From: Bradyrhizobium sp. 199
GTDB lineage: Bacteria; Pseudomonadota; Alphaproteobacteria; Rhizobiales; Xanthobacteraceae
Length of the DNA stretch: 64,000 bases
NCBI RefSeq assembly: GCF_023073355.1
Contig: NZ_JADPJI010000005.1
Span: 186,001 to 250,000 of the forward strand
Direction: 5' to 3'
Below are positions 35,835-45,167 of this stretch, one piece after another (the first letter of the stretch is position 1; the number at the start of each line of letters is the position of its first letter). Both the position numbers and the translations under genes were made by a program. The notes beneath the pieces are model-generated. The model did no database searches, had not been told where the DNA came from, and saw nothing but the letters and a program-made list of their open reading frames with translations.

Positions 35835-36221
35835 ATGGATGTAAAAAAGCTTCCGATTTCCTTTGCGGACAAGCGTGGGGAAATCATCGACGTGCTGCAG
35901 CGGGAGCCCATCGAGTACGCGACCATCATTCACAGCAAGAAGGACGCGGTTCGTGCCAACCACTATCACAAGGAAACGTGGCAGTGGCTCTATGTGCTGT
36001 CGGGCAAGCTTCGCACCGTTTCGCAAATGCCGGGCCAAGCGCCGACGGAAGCGATCATGGGGCCCAACGATCTCATCCTCAGCGTTCCCCACGAGCGGCA
36101 CGCTTTTGAGGCGTTGGAAGACACGACGTTTCTGGTGCTGACGCGCGGCCCGCGCGGCGGCGAGGACTACGAGAAGGACACCTTTCGTCTCGACGTCCCC
36201 CTGATCGCACCGAGGTCGTGA
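35835..36221 (+). CDS. Cupin-fold protein, likely NDP-sugar associated
   Basis: A 128-residue single-domain cupin. The motif NHYHKETWQWLYVLSGKLR (~36-54) gives the first cupin box with two histidines and a glutamate-type position, and PHERHAFEALEDTTFLVLT the second. Members in similar contexts act as sugar isomerases or epimerases (FdtA/QdtA-like) or as small regulators; which applies here is unknown. GGGAG lies seven bases upstream of the ATG. Its stop shares one base with the next ATG (TGATG). Confidence 0.75.
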   Translation: MDVKKLPISFADKRGEIIDVLQREPIEYATIIHSKKDAVRANHYHKETWQWLYVLSGKLRTVSQMPGQAPTEAIMGPNDLILSVPHERHAFEALEDTTFLVLTRGPRGGEDYEKDTFRLDVPLIAPRS

Positions 36222-37342
36222 TGGAAGCAGCCCCGTTCATTCCGGTCTCCGAGCCCCTGATCGGAGACAACACGGCTCCCCTCGTCAACGAGTGCATCGA
36301 AACCGGCTGGGTTTCCTCGGAAGGACGCTTCATTCCGGAGTTCGAGCGCAAATTTTCACAGTTTTGCGGCGCCGCCCATGGAGTGGCCGTAAGCAATGGC
36401 ACCACGGCCCTTCAGGTCGCCATGAAGGCATTGAGTCTCGAGCCCGGCTCCGAGGTCATCATGCCCTCCTACACCATCATCTCCTGCGCGATCGCGATAC
36501 TCGAGGCCGACTGCGTTCCGGTGCTGGTGGATTGCGACCCTGAAACCTGGTGCATGGATCTCGATCAGGTTGAAGCCGCGATCACCCCGCGGACGCGCGC
36601 GATTATGCCGGTGCACATGTTCGGGCACCCCGTCGATATGCGCCGCGTCATGAAACTTGCCGCCAAGCACGATCTGCGCGTCATCGAAGATGCCGCGGAG
36701 GCTCACGGTGCGGAAGTCGAAGGCCGCCGTGTCGGCAGCTTCGGTGACATGGCCTGCTACAGCTTCTACGCCAACAAGATCGTGACAACGGGCGAGGGCG
36801 GGATGGTCGTCACCAGCAGCGACCACTATGACGCCCGGCTGCGCTCCCTCCGCAACCTTAGCTTCCGTCCGGAGCGGCGGTTCTATCACACCGAAATTGG
36901 TCACAATTATCGCCTGACCAATCTCCAGGCCGCGATCGGCGTGGCTCAGGTCGATCGCGTCGACGACCATATTCGCCGCAAGCGCAAGATGGCCAAGGCC
37001 TATCATGAACGGCTGTCCGATCTGTCGCAGATCGCGCTGCCGGTCGAGCGGGAATGGGCAAAGAACGTCTACTGGATGTATTGCCTCATCCTTGCCGATG
37101 ACGTCGAGTTTGATGCTCTCGAGTTTGCGAAGCGCCTGCGTGCGAAGGGCATCGATACGCGGCCGCTTTTCCTCGGCATGCACGAGCAGCCAGTCCTGCG
37201 CGAACGGGGTCTCTTTGCCGGCAGCAGCTATCCGGTGACGGAGCGGCTCGCGCGCCGCGGCCTGTATGTTCCGTCCGGACTTGGCTTGACTGCGGCACAG
37301 ATCGATCGCGTCAGCGCCGCGGTTCGTGAGGTTCTTTCGTGA
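36221..37342 (+). CDS. DegT/DnrJ/EryC1 aminotransferase, perosamine-synthase-like
   Basis: A 373-residue PLP enzyme. It opens FIPVSEPLIGDNTAPLVNEC with TGWVSSEGRFIPEFE, the pattern of GDP-perosamine synthases (Per/RfbE). SNGTTALQVAM contacts PLP phosphate, VIEDAAEAHG precedes the lysine loop, and SFYANKIVTTGEGGMV gives K186. It would aminate C4 of GDP-4-keto-6-deoxymannose, the product of the Gmd encoded at 45139-46260. Substrate choice is inferred from similarity and from Gmd being present. It is translationally coupled on both sides. Confidence 0.85.
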   Translation: MEAAPFIPVSEPLIGDNTAPLVNECIETGWVSSEGRFIPEFERKFSQFCGAAHGVAVSNGTTALQVAMKALSLEPGSEVIMPSYTIISCAIAILEADCVPVLVDCDPETWCMDLDQVEAAITPRTRAIMPVHMFGHPVDMRRVMKLAAKHDLRVIEDAAEAHGAEVEGRRVGSFGDMACYSFYANKIVTTGEGGMVVTSSDHYDARLRSLRNLSFRPERRFYHTEIGHNYRLTNLQAAIGVAQVDRVDDHIRRKRKMAKAYHERLSDLSQIALPVEREWAKNVYWMYCLILADDVEFDALEFAKRLRAKGIDTRPLFLGMHEQPVLRERGLFAGSSYPVTERLARRGLYVPSGLGLTAAQIDRVSAAVREVLS

Positions 37343-38112
37343 CAGGCGTCTTCAACGACTCCTATGCGTCGACCTATGATACGGTCTATGCCGAGAAGAA
37401 CTACGCCGCCGAATGCAAGGCGGTCGAGAGTCTGATTGCGAAGTTCGGACGCGGCGAAGTCAGGAAAATGCTGGACCTCGGCTGCGGAACGGGCAGGCAT
37501 GCCGTGATATTCGCGGGCGGCGGCTTTGATGTGACGGGTGTTGATCAATCTGAATCGATGGTCGCGCGTGCGCGCGACCGCGCGACGCAGATGAAGCTCG
37601 GCGCCAATCCGAAATTTCTCTCGGGGGATATTCGGAGTTTTTCGGCCACCTCGCCGTTTGATGTGGCCGCGATGAATTTCAACGTCATCGGCTATATGAC
37701 CAGCAATGACGACGCGCTGGGCGCGCTCGGCGCGGCCCGAAAGAATTTGCGGCAGGACGGCTTGCTGGTTGCGGACTTCTGGTATGGGCCCGCCGTGGTG
37801 ACGGATCCACCAGGTGAAAACACTCGAGAGTTCGACAGCGGCGATGCACGCGTTGTCAGGTCCTCTTCAGGTCTTCATTTGCCGGATCAGCAGTGTTGCG
37901 AGATTACAGTCAAGGTCACGCGCTTGCAGGGCGATCGCGTCCTCGATGAGGCACTGGAGACCCATCGGGTCCGGTACTTCTTTCCGCTGGAGCTTGAACT
38001 GATGCTTCGCGTCAGCGGATTTCAACTGATGGCGTTGACAGCTTTCCCCGACATCGACGCGCCCGCAAGCGCGCGCAAGTGGGCTGCAGCGATGGTCGCT
38101 GTCGCGATCTGA
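37339..38112 (+). CDS. SAM-dependent methyltransferase, amino-sugar N-methyltransferase-like
   Basis: A 257-residue class I methyltransferase. LDLGCGTGRHAVIFAGGGFDVTGVDQSESMV (~45-75) is a textbook SAM loop with the following acidic residue. The start YDTVYAEKNYAAECKAVESLI resembles enzymes that methylate the amino group of NDP-amino sugars (DesVI/TylM1-like). The GTG start overlaps the aminotransferase stop (GTGA), placing it directly after the amination step. N-methylation is thus inferred from family resemblance and gene order. It converges with the methyltransferase gene at 38122. Confidence 0.8.
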   Translation: MTGVFNDSYASTYDTVYAEKNYAAECKAVESLIAKFGRGEVRKMLDLGCGTGRHAVIFAGGGFDVTGVDQSESMVARARDRATQMKLGANPKFLSGDIRSFSATSPFDVAAMNFNVIGYMTSNDDALGALGAARKNLRQDGLLVADFWYGPAVVTDPPGENTREFDSGDARVVRSSSGLHLPDQQCCEITVKVTRLQGDRVLDEALETHRVRYFFPLELELMLRVSGFQLMALTAFPDIDAPASARKWAAAMVAVAI

Positions 38113-38121
38113 TGTTCTCGA

Positions 38122-38847
38122 TCAGCTCGGTTGCGAGGCCTGCGGCTTTGTAGCGACCTGCAGATACATGACGGCCGCCATATCGAGCAAAGGATAGGCC
38201 TCGAGCTTTTCAAACGGCCAAAGCATTCTCACGAATTCGGGGCCCGCGCGCCAATGGAGGACGCGGTTCACCTTCAGGTTCATGCCGGATTCCTGCAGCA
38301 TGCGTGCAACGTTCGAGCGCGTGGCGGTAAACTGGCTCCATTCCAGTCGGTCTTTCGCAGCCTTGACGAAGTTGACGGGGTTCCAGACGATCGGCTCGCA
38401 CACCACGATCGCGCCGCCGGGTCTCAAATGGTCGCGCATTGATTCAATGGACGCTCGCGCGTCTTCGAAATGATGCATCGCGCCGCTGCAGAAGATCGCA
38501 TCAAAGGTCTTATCAGTGGCGATGTTTTCCGCAGCCGAGACCACGTAATCGACATTGAATTGGGCAAGCCGGATCTTGGCCTTCTCCAGCATCTTGGGCG
38601 AGATGTCGGACAAGATGTAGTGAATATTGCGATGAGCGTTGGCTTGGAGGAAGTGGTAGGCGTGAATGCCGGTGCCGCCGCCAAGTTCCATGACGTCATA
38701 GCGTTCGAGCGCAGGCAGATTGTCGAACATCACCTTCGAGATCTGATCGATCTTGTAAAGATGGTTCGAATTCTCGCGGTTGTAGGTTTCGTCGAAATGA
38801 TCGGCGATCGTTTCGTAATGGTCGAGATTGTCTTGGCGTGCGGACAT
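38122..38847 (-). CDS. SAM-dependent methyltransferase
   Basis: A 241-residue class I methyltransferase. VMELGGGTGIHAYHFLQAN (~50-68), ILSDISPKMLEKAKIRLAQ and FDAIFCSGAMHHFEDARASIESM with LRPGGAIVVCEPI give a standard fold. No substrate can be assigned; its place suggests glycan or lipid-carrier modification. The ATG at 38847 is supported by a GGAGGGA box; the open frame continues upstream without matching sequence. Confidence 0.85.
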   Translation of the reverse strand: MSARQDNLDHYETIADHFDETYNRENSNHLYKIDQISKVMFDNLPALERYDVMELGGGTGIHAYHFLQANAHRNIHYILSDISPKMLEKAKIRLAQFNVDYVVSAAENIATDKTFDAIFCSGAMHHFEDARASIESMRDHLRPGGAIVVCEPIVWNPVNFVKAAKDRLEWSQFTATRSNVARMLQESGMNLKVNRVLHWRAGPEFVRMLWPFEKLEAYPLLDMAAVMYLQVATKPQASQPS

Positions 38848-39086
38848 AAAGTCGCGTCCCTCCGTGGCCATGTCTGAGCTTCGGAACATGCTTCGACCTT
38901 GCCACACGACGCTAAAATGCACAACTGACCGAACTTGAGGGCGGTTGTGCGCGCGCCAGATTCGGCCGGTCAGATGCATGAGCTGCCAAGTAGCAGCGAA
39001 ACGGTTGCTTGCCTTGCCAATCGACCTCCTGGTCGAATCCGATGTTTGATCGGGCGGGTGTTGCAGGCGGGAGATCGTGTCGAACT

Positions 39087-40061
39087 CTATATTTCGTCCG
39101 TCGCGGATTGTGTCGGAGCCAGGACCCGAACGCGCAAGCGATACCACTCCAAAAAGGCTCCGACGACCGCCAGCATGCCATTTACCGCGATCATGAGTGC
39201 CGAGGTCGCCAGCGCATCGATCGTTGAAACGTTCTGAAGATGCAGGAGCGCCACGAGCGCGCCACCCGACGCCAACTGACCGATCGTGATCGGAATGAAT
39301 CCGGCAACGCTCGTCAGTCCTCCAATCCAGCACCAGTCGAAGAAATCGACACGAACCCCGACGCCTGCGGCCAAAACCAAGAAAGTCAGGACATTCACTA
39401 TGTGCACCACCGCGCCAACCAGCACTCCGGCTAGGACGCGCCACGGGTTGGCGGTCGCTAAGTGCCATTGTTGTATCGCCGTCCGCAATTCACGCGCGAC
39501 AGTTGACGAATAGGCCGATGTCCTGCCCTCCAACCACGACGCAAGTCGCGCGGCACGGAGAAAAAATGCATCGTGGCGCAGCGCAATCAATACGGCGACC
39601 AACAACGCCAATCCAGCCAAGGCGACCTGCTGGAGCTGCAGCGGGTATTGACTTGAGGATAATGCAAAGCCGATCACGGAGACCGACAGCATTCCGATGA
39701 AGGAGGTTAGCCGATCGGTAATAACGGAAACGGTTGCGCCGCCGACACTGCCGGATTGGCGGGAGATCAGGTAGATCTTCGCGGCCTCTCCGCTGGCCTG
39801 GCCAAGAAAGAAGAAGCTGTAGAACTGGCCGATCAGCGCCGTTCTGAAAAGTTCTGCGACCTTGATCGTCGGAATGACGAAGCGCCATTTGGCGGCAGTA
39901 AGGCCGACGGCAAGCATGGACAGCGCGAAGGCTTCCACGATGACGGCAGAACTCGAGCGGATAATGACCGTGTAGATTTCACGAATGCCGCTAAGCCAGA
40001 CAACGGCCCCTATGATGATCGGCACCGTTACCAGTTTTAGGGACAACGAGAGCCTTCGCAT
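39087..40061 (-). CDS. LPG-synthase-TM-like flippase-domain membrane protein
   Basis: A 324-residue inner-membrane protein with about eight spans. GQFYSFFFLGQASGEAAKIY near residue 75 and VAGFIPITIGQLASGGALVALL near 270 match the conserved loops of the lysylphosphatidylglycerol-synthase TM-region family (UPF0104-like), which occurs in lipid and glycan flippase-type roles. There is no synthetase domain. It lies downstream of a VTT-domain gene on the same strand; the pair may act together on membrane lipids. The ATG at 40061 was chosen because the first span begins there. Confidence 0.8.
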   Translation of the reverse strand: MRRLSLSLKLVTVPIIIGAVVWLSGIREIYTVIIRSSSAVIVEAFALSMLAVGLTAAKWRFVIPTIKVAELFRTALIGQFYSFFFLGQASGEAAKIYLISRQSGSVGGATVSVITDRLTSFIGMLSVSVIGFALSSSQYPLQLQQVALAGLALLVAVLIALRHDAFFLRAARLASWLEGRTSAYSSTVARELRTAIQQWHLATANPWRVLAGVLVGAVVHIVNVLTFLVLAAGVGVRVDFFDWCWIGGLTSVAGFIPITIGQLASGGALVALLHLQNVSTIDALATSALMIAVNGMLAVVGAFLEWYRLRVRVLAPTQSATDEI

Positions 40062-40235
40062 GAGATAACCCCGGTCTTTAATACCTTCCACCGCGGCCCT
40101 CGTTCCTCCGTGGAAGACTTCACGACAATACCTAACGACGTACTGGCTGTAACAAGCACTTTTCCCGAAGACGAGGTCCATCTACCGGCCGCTGGCCGAT
40201 CGGTCGAGGAGGGCCTCGACCAAGCTCCGACACGA

Positions 40236-40832
40236 TCATTCTTCGAGCCGCAGCAGCAACACTCTTACGCGGCGCGAAATGAGAGCGATGATCGTTGCGG
40301 TAAGCAAAATCGCCACGAGCGGAAACGCAAGCGGAATGCCGGAGGATCTGTCGTGGAGCAGCGAAGCCCTGCCGGTCGCGCCGAGAAATGAAAACAGGAA
40401 CACTTGTGGGGCACTGAAGACGAAGGTCGTGATCGAATAGCTGACGATATCGATCTTTGTCAGCCCGAACAGGTAGTTTTGTAATGCGCTGGGAACGGGC
40501 GCTCCGAGGCGCGCCAGAGCGATTATTCGCCAGCCTTCGGCGTCTACGGCTTGCGCGACAACCTTAAGCCTTGGCCTCGTCTCCAGCATTCTACGGAACC
40601 AGTTCGAAGCAATGTACCGCGACGAGCAGAATGCCAGGATCCCGCCGATCGTCCCGCTCAGCAGAATGATCGGCGCAGCCGCCACCCCGAACGTCACGCC
40701 CGCCCCAATGATCAGTACGGTGCGAGGAAAGACGACGAAGGCGGTCAACAGAGAAAGGAGGCAAATTGCCGCCGCAGAAACCGGCGTCAAGCTGCCAAAA
40801 TGCTGAAGCCAATCATTGAGCGCTTCCGTCAT
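40236..40832 (-). CDS. TVP38/TMEM64-family VTT-domain membrane protein
   Basis: A 198-residue membrane protein with about five spans. VVFPRTVLIIGAGVTFGVAAAPI and the conserved RLGAPVPSALQNYLFGLTKIDIVSYSITT segment (~125-155), with its re-entrant helix arginine and proline, identify the VTT/DedA-like group, linked to lipid scrambling or transport. It sits upstream of the LPG-synthase-TM-like gene on the same strand. The ATG at 40832 is favoured because the upstream extension is not hydrophobic or conserved-looking. Confidence 0.8.
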   Translation of the reverse strand: MTEALNDWLQHFGSLTPVSAAAICLLSLLTAFVVFPRTVLIIGAGVTFGVAAAPIILLSGTIGGILAFCSSRYIASNWFRRMLETRPRLKVVAQAVDAEGWRIIALARLGAPVPSALQNYLFGLTKIDIVSYSITTFVFSAPQVFLFSFLGATGRASLLHDRSSGIPLAFPLVAILLTATIIALISRRVRVLLLRLEE

Positions 40833-41289
40833 CGGTTGAACATCAGTCCAAATCCATTGCCGCCCATCACGGGACGCCGGAACCATTGCAGGCGATAATC
40901 GCAACGTCGGCTTATGTCAGCGCCGACTGAGGCTCAATCTGAACCGATCTGACCGGAAAGCGTAACGCTGACAGGTTTCCTCTAGCAAATCCAAATAGCC
41001 GTGGCTATAGGCGGTGTGGGACGGGGGGAGCGAGTTTAAACGTAGCAATTCGTCTCTTGCGCGGACCGACAAATATCAGGCGATGCGTTCCCGCGGACGG
41101 TTGGATGATTATCGATGGCCCGGCCCGGCACTTCCCTCTTCCGAATTAGGCATGCTAGGTCCCTTGGGGCATCCCCGGGGGACTGGTGTTGATGGCCGGA
41201 AAAGTGCAAGTGGCCTTCTGTCGTTGCGAATGCTTTGGCTTTCAGTTTTCGGAATGCGAGCATGGATCCGGCCAAGTACCTGCTTTCGA
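40833..41289. other. Intergenic, no gene supported
   Basis: Some 450 bp upstream of the VTT gene. Frames reach 90-220 codons on the plus strand but show arginine/serine-rich composition without motifs, which is typical of shadow or eroded sequence. A promoter for the VTT/LPG-TM pair should lie at its left end. Confidence 0.35.
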
Positions 41290-41455
41290 ACCATAGAGCA
41301 TTTGTTATCGCGGCCTTCAATGCGGAGAACAACCTCTCCAGGCTGTACGCAAAATCGTCGTGGTAGACGACGGTTCAACTATGAGATCACGAGCGCTGCG
41401 GGTTCCAGGGGCCAAATGCACCGGTTCATTTCGGAGCGGCGCCTCGAATTGCAAC
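41290..41455 (+). pseudogene. Fragment of a GT2 glycosyltransferase
   Basis: The segment reads HRAFVIAAFNAENNLSRL in one frame and, after a jump, KIVVVDDGST in another. These are the first beta-strand (VIAAFNAEN) and the nucleotide-binding VVDDGST of GT2 enzymes, normally about 35 residues apart but here almost adjacent. An internal deletion plus frame change in a decayed gene is inferred. No further domains are present downstream. Confidence 0.5.
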
Positions 41456-41670
41456 GGGATCCGGACGGTCAAGAGGTTCGCCGACACAGTGAGCAACCAG
41501 CAGCGTTCGCGCACAAATTTTTCAGTTTGCAGCGTTGCGAGCAGAAGACCCGCCGCTGCGCAGTCTCCTGGCTGCGGCTGATCTTTCACACTAGAATTGC
41601 TGCTGCGTCCAATCGACCTGGACCAGTCAACAGCGCAGCAGCTAGTGGCGCTCAAATCGTGCGTGCTTGA

Positions 41671-41901
41671 TCAACCGATTTCCTTCATTTCGAAAAGCCT
41701 AAGGCAGTCCAGCCGCTCCTTATTCTTTGCTAGATATTCTTCGGCGGCCGAGAGAAGGTCATTCACAGCCGCAGCTTCGTGGCTCTCGGCGTCGGCACTA
41801 AGGACCAAATAAGTTTCCACAACCAAAGCCCTCTTTATGCCACTAGTTGTCAGTTCTTTGGTTTCCCATGCCGCCACAGCGTGCGGATGATTGAAGCTCA
41901 T
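41671..41901 (-). CDS. Small hypothetical protein
   Basis: A 76-residue soluble, acidic, helical protein (SHEAAAVNDLLSAAEEYLAKNKE). GGGAC about nine bases upstream supports the ATG at 41901 over a TTG at 41928. No family was recognised. It is isolated in a gene-poor stretch, so expression is uncertain. Confidence 0.45.
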   Translation of the reverse strand: MSFNHPHAVAAWETKELTTSGIKRALVVETYLVLSADAESHEAAAVNDLLSAAEEYLAKNKERLDCLRLFEMKEIG

Positions 41902-42540
41902 CGGTAATTGTCCCAAAGTTTCATGCAAAGTCCGGAGCCCGCGGTCACCGGAATGGACTGACAGAGCGTCAGCTCCTAACAGCGCAGCACCACATGGCGG
42001 GCGGTGTCTAAATACCTCGGGGGTGTGACGTCCAAACCCGCAGCTATTGCGATGACGTTTTGCTTCTCGTGCGCCCTATCGAGCGGCGCTCGTCCCTTGC
42101 GACACTTCATGGTCTGACCGTCTATCCTAGCACCCGCACGTCAGCAACTGCCGAGCAGCATTTTGCGACATAGTAACCCGACCAAAGAGTGTGCTTGACT
42201 TCCCAAGAAACCGCCGAGGTCTGCTTGTAGACTAAAGCCCAACCCTCTCATAACGTCATTAGCATCGGCTCGTTGCAGCGCCGTGCAGAGGGGCTCGTAG
42301 AGCAAGGACAGAAATCCACCTAGAACGACTTTCCAGCTAGACAGCCTGCTGGACACGACTCAGGGCTGGAAGATTGGTCTCAGAATCTTTGAATTGATAC
42401 AAAGGTCTGCCGTTCGCACTGCTCTATGATGACGGAGAGAACCGCACCTTGGTATTTGTCGCCGTAACGCGCTTCCTGCTTTCTAGAAGATGAAGCTAAC
42501 TCTCTGATACAGAAAAAGGACGATCTTGAGCCGTGATTAG
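41902..42540. other. Gene-poor, lower-GC stretch
   Basis: About 640 bp with no supported gene. Base composition is visibly less GC-rich than the flanking polysaccharide genes, and frames on both strands are short. It may be decayed or horizontally acquired sequence. Confidence 0.35.
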
Positions 42541-42804
42541 TCATTCGCAGAGGACATTTGGTAAATGCGCAGTATTGGCTGCTCGCGTTACTCCTATCCG
42601 CAGCGCATAATCCGTCAATGGATTTACGGAGGAGTCGCAGGCGGCGCAATTGATCTGTCTGGCCAGCTTCAACGGGCGGACAATAGGGAACTTAGCACGG
42701 CATGAAGCGCATTGATGCAGAAATCTCCAAGCAAAATAGGCGCAGTGATCGCGTGGGGCAAGCGGGCCGCAGGCGTCCGCGGTGGCCACGATGAAGTGTC
42801 TCAT
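42541..42804 (-). CDS. Possible small zinc-ribbon protein
   Basis: An 87-residue ORF with two CxxC pairs (CASCRAKFPI and, 21 residues on, CAACDSSVNP), the spacing of a zinc ribbon. The ATG at 42804 has AGGGA about ten bases upstream. There are no neighbours to support it and the surrounding stretch is gene-poor, so it could be chance. No function is assigned. Confidence 0.35.
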   Translation of the reverse strand: MRHFIVATADACGPLAPRDHCAYFAWRFLHQCASCRAKFPIVRPLKLARQINCAACDSSVNPLTDYALRIGVTRAANTAHLPNVLCE

Positions 42805-42958
42805 CCGGTTGCGTCCCTGCAAAGACTGTCAGGTTGTGAAGAGGTATACTTCTGGTCGGTGATGTCTATTCTCTCGACGGATCTGAAGCGTTCTTAGGCA
42901 AGCGGTTAATGCGATCCGACCTCAGAATCTACCAGCTTTGTCGCGGGCGTTAGGTTGT

Positions 42959-44167
42959 TCAACGGAGCATAGCCTGGTCGACTTCGTTCACGGCCTGCCG
43001 ATAGCGTGCAAGGGCGGTGTCTTCGTGATATTTCTCGGCGACGCCGGCGGCGCGAACGCCCTTGTCCTTAGTGGCCTGACGATCGTCGGCAGCTTCGCGA
43101 ATGGCGCGCGCGAGTTCAGCTGGAGTTTCGGGAGGAACGATCCAGCCAATTGCCGCTTCTCCAAGCACGAGCGCGCCTTCGGAACTGGCTTCCGAGGTGA
43201 TGACGACAGGTCGCCCGATAGCCAGTATGTTGTAGAGGCGGCTGGGGATCGAGACACCGGTGACACGCCGGCGATAAGGAATAACCCAGAGGTCGGCAGC
43301 CGACAGAAATTCCACGAGTTCGTCTTCGGGAACGGGTTTCAAGATCGTGACATTTTCGAGTCGATCCATGGAGTAGAGGTCATTGAGCGTGGCCCAACCC
43401 ACGCCCCATCCTGATAGGATGAAATGGATGTCCTTCCGGTCTCGCAAAATGCGGGCCGCTTCGAACACTGTGACGGGATCGTGCGTGAAGCCGAGATTGC
43501 CGGACATGCCGACGATCAGCTTGGAAGAATCCGGCGCACGGAAACGGCTGGCCGGGTCGATCTCTCGATAGCCGATCTGGATCAGCGCCCAGTTCGGAAT
43601 GTAGCGAAGCTGCTCTGCAGCGACGCCGCGATATTTTTCGATCAGCGGGGGTACGTCGCGGCCGATCACGACAATCGCATCAACGCGCCGGAACAGAAGC
43701 GTGTTGGCAAAACGAATGAGGCGCACCGCCAGCGAATTTGAGCTGACTATGCCGGCCGCTTCGAGCGCTTCCGGATATAGATCGTAGATCAACAGCATGG
43801 TCTTTGCTCGGCGCAATCTCGCGGCCAGGAGCACGGCGTAAGGCAGAGTGAAGGGCGTTGTGACGCAGAACACGATGTCGCCCGACCTTGTCCGCCGCAG
43901 GACCGAGACAAACATTTGGGCAGCAAGCAGGCAGATCGCTGCAGCGCGCCGGACTATCGCCGACTTTCGAGGATTCCAATTCTTAAGTTCGACGACCTCG
44001 GGCTTGCCGGTTTGGCCGACCACGCGCGAGCCTGGTGTCGCCGAGATAACAACGACATGTCGATCCCTGGCGAGGCTCTCCGCGATCCTGCCGACATATA
44101 CTGCCGTCGTGGTCGGGTCAGGCGGATAGAACTGTGCCGCAATGATCAATTTTGCGGAAGTGGCCAT
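42959..44167 (-). CDS. Glycosyltransferase, GT4 (WbuB-like)
   Basis: A 402-residue GT-B transferase. AAQFYPPDPTTTAVYVGRIAESL is the N-terminal loop of WbuB/colanic-acid-type GT4 enzymes. The C-terminal domain has IVGMSGNLGFTHDPVTVFEAA and SIPSRLYNILAIGRPVVITSEASSEGALV with the donor-binding glutamate. It is predicted to add a deoxy-hexosamine or fucose-type sugar, in line with the adjacent fcl and gmd genes (22 bp downstream of fcl on the same strand). Acceptor and donor are inferred only. Confidence 0.88.
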   Translation of the reverse strand: MATSAKLIIAAQFYPPDPTTTAVYVGRIAESLARDRHVVVISATPGSRVVGQTGKPEVVELKNWNPRKSAIVRRAAAICLLAAQMFVSVLRRTRSGDIVFCVTTPFTLPYAVLLAARLRRAKTMLLIYDLYPEALEAAGIVSSNSLAVRLIRFANTLLFRRVDAIVVIGRDVPPLIEKYRGVAAEQLRYIPNWALIQIGYREIDPASRFRAPDSSKLIVGMSGNLGFTHDPVTVFEAARILRDRKDIHFILSGWGVGWATLNDLYSMDRLENVTILKPVPEDELVEFLSAADLWVIPYRRRVTGVSIPSRLYNILAIGRPVVITSEASSEGALVLGEAAIGWIVPPETPAELARAIREAADDRQATKDKGVRAAGVAEKYHEDTALARYRQAVNEVDQAMLR

Positions 44168-44189
44168 ATGCAAACGTGATCCTCGACGG

Positions 44190-45167
44190 TCAGGAGTTCG
44201 GCTGATGGCCGTTTACCTGGTTTTCCGCCCGATACGCCTTGTACGCGCGCATCAAGCCATCCTTGAGCGACGTTGTCGCGCGCCAGCCGAGATTGTCGAG
44301 CCTACTGACATCGAGCAGCTTGCGCGGCGTTCCGTTGGGGCGTGAAGTGTCGAAACTGATCTCGCCGCGATAGCCGACGATCCCTGCTACCATGAGCGCG
44401 AACTCGGCGATGGCGATGTCCTCGCCGGTGCCGATGTTGATCAGCTCGCTGCCTGAATGGGTCTTCATTAGGTGCACGCAGGCATCCGCCATGTCGTCGA
44501 CATAGAGGAACTCGCGCCGCGGCGTGCCCGTGCCCCAGACAACCACGTTCTTCGCACCCGATAGTTTCGCCTCGTGGAAGCGACGAATGAGCGCGGCGAC
44601 GACGTGGCTCAATTCGGGGTGATAATTGTCGCCCGGGCCGTAGAGATTGGTCGGCATCACGCTGATAAAGTCACTGCCATACTGGCTGCGATAGGCCTCG
44701 GCCATCTTGATGCCGGCGATCTTGGCGATCGCATAGGGCTCGTTGGTCGGCTCCAGCGGTCCGGTGAGCATCGCGTCCTCGCGCAAGGGCTGCGGCGCCA
44801 GTTTTGGATAGATGCAGGACGAGCCGAGAAACATCAGCTTCTCGGCACCATTGATGTGCGCGGCCTGGATCACGTTCGCTGTGATCGCGATATTCTCATA
44901 GATGAAGTTGGCGCGCAGCATGCTGTTGGCGACGATGCCGCCGACTTTTGCTGCCGCCAGAAAAATTACTTGCGGCCGCACCCGTGCGAACCAGTCGAAT
45001 ACTTGAGTCTGGTTGCAGAGATCAACCTCGCGCCGGTCTATCGTGAGGAGCTTGACGTCTTCCCGTGCGAGCCGGCGCACGATGGCGCTGCCGACCATGC
45101 CGCGATGGCCGGCGACATAGACGCTCTTGCCCTTCAGCTCAAACGGTACGCTTGCCATTCGCGACAT
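44190..45167 (-). CDS. fcl: GDP-L-fucose synthase (GDP-4-keto-6-deoxymannose 3,5-epimerase/4-reductase)
   Basis: A 325-residue short-chain dehydrogenase-type enzyme. [18 protein letters not shown] (17-33) is the NADP-binding loop, [19 protein letters not shown] the serine-bearing segment, and Y145-x3-K149 (YAIAK) the catalytic pair. It converts GDP-4-keto-6-deoxy-D-mannose to GDP-L-fucose. AAGGAGG nine bases upstream supports the ATG at 45167, which overlaps the gmd end by 29 bp. It is co-transcribed with gmd and the downstream GT4. Confidence 0.95.
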   Translation of the reverse strand: MSRMASVPFELKGKSVYVAGHRGMVGSAIVRRLAREDVKLLTIDRREVDLCNQTQVFDWFARVRPQVIFLAAAKVGGIVANSMLRANFIYENIAITANVIQAAHINGAEKLMFLGSSCIYPKLAPQPLREDAMLTGPLEPTNEPYAIAKIAGIKMAEAYRSQYGSDFISVMPTNLYGPGDNYHPELSHVVAALIRRFHEAKLSGAKNVVVWGTGTPRREFLYVDDMADACVHLMKTHSGSELINIGTGEDIAIAEFALMVAGIVGYRGEISFDTSRPNGTPRKLLDVSRLDNLGWRATTSLKDGLMRAYKAYRAENQVNGHQPNS

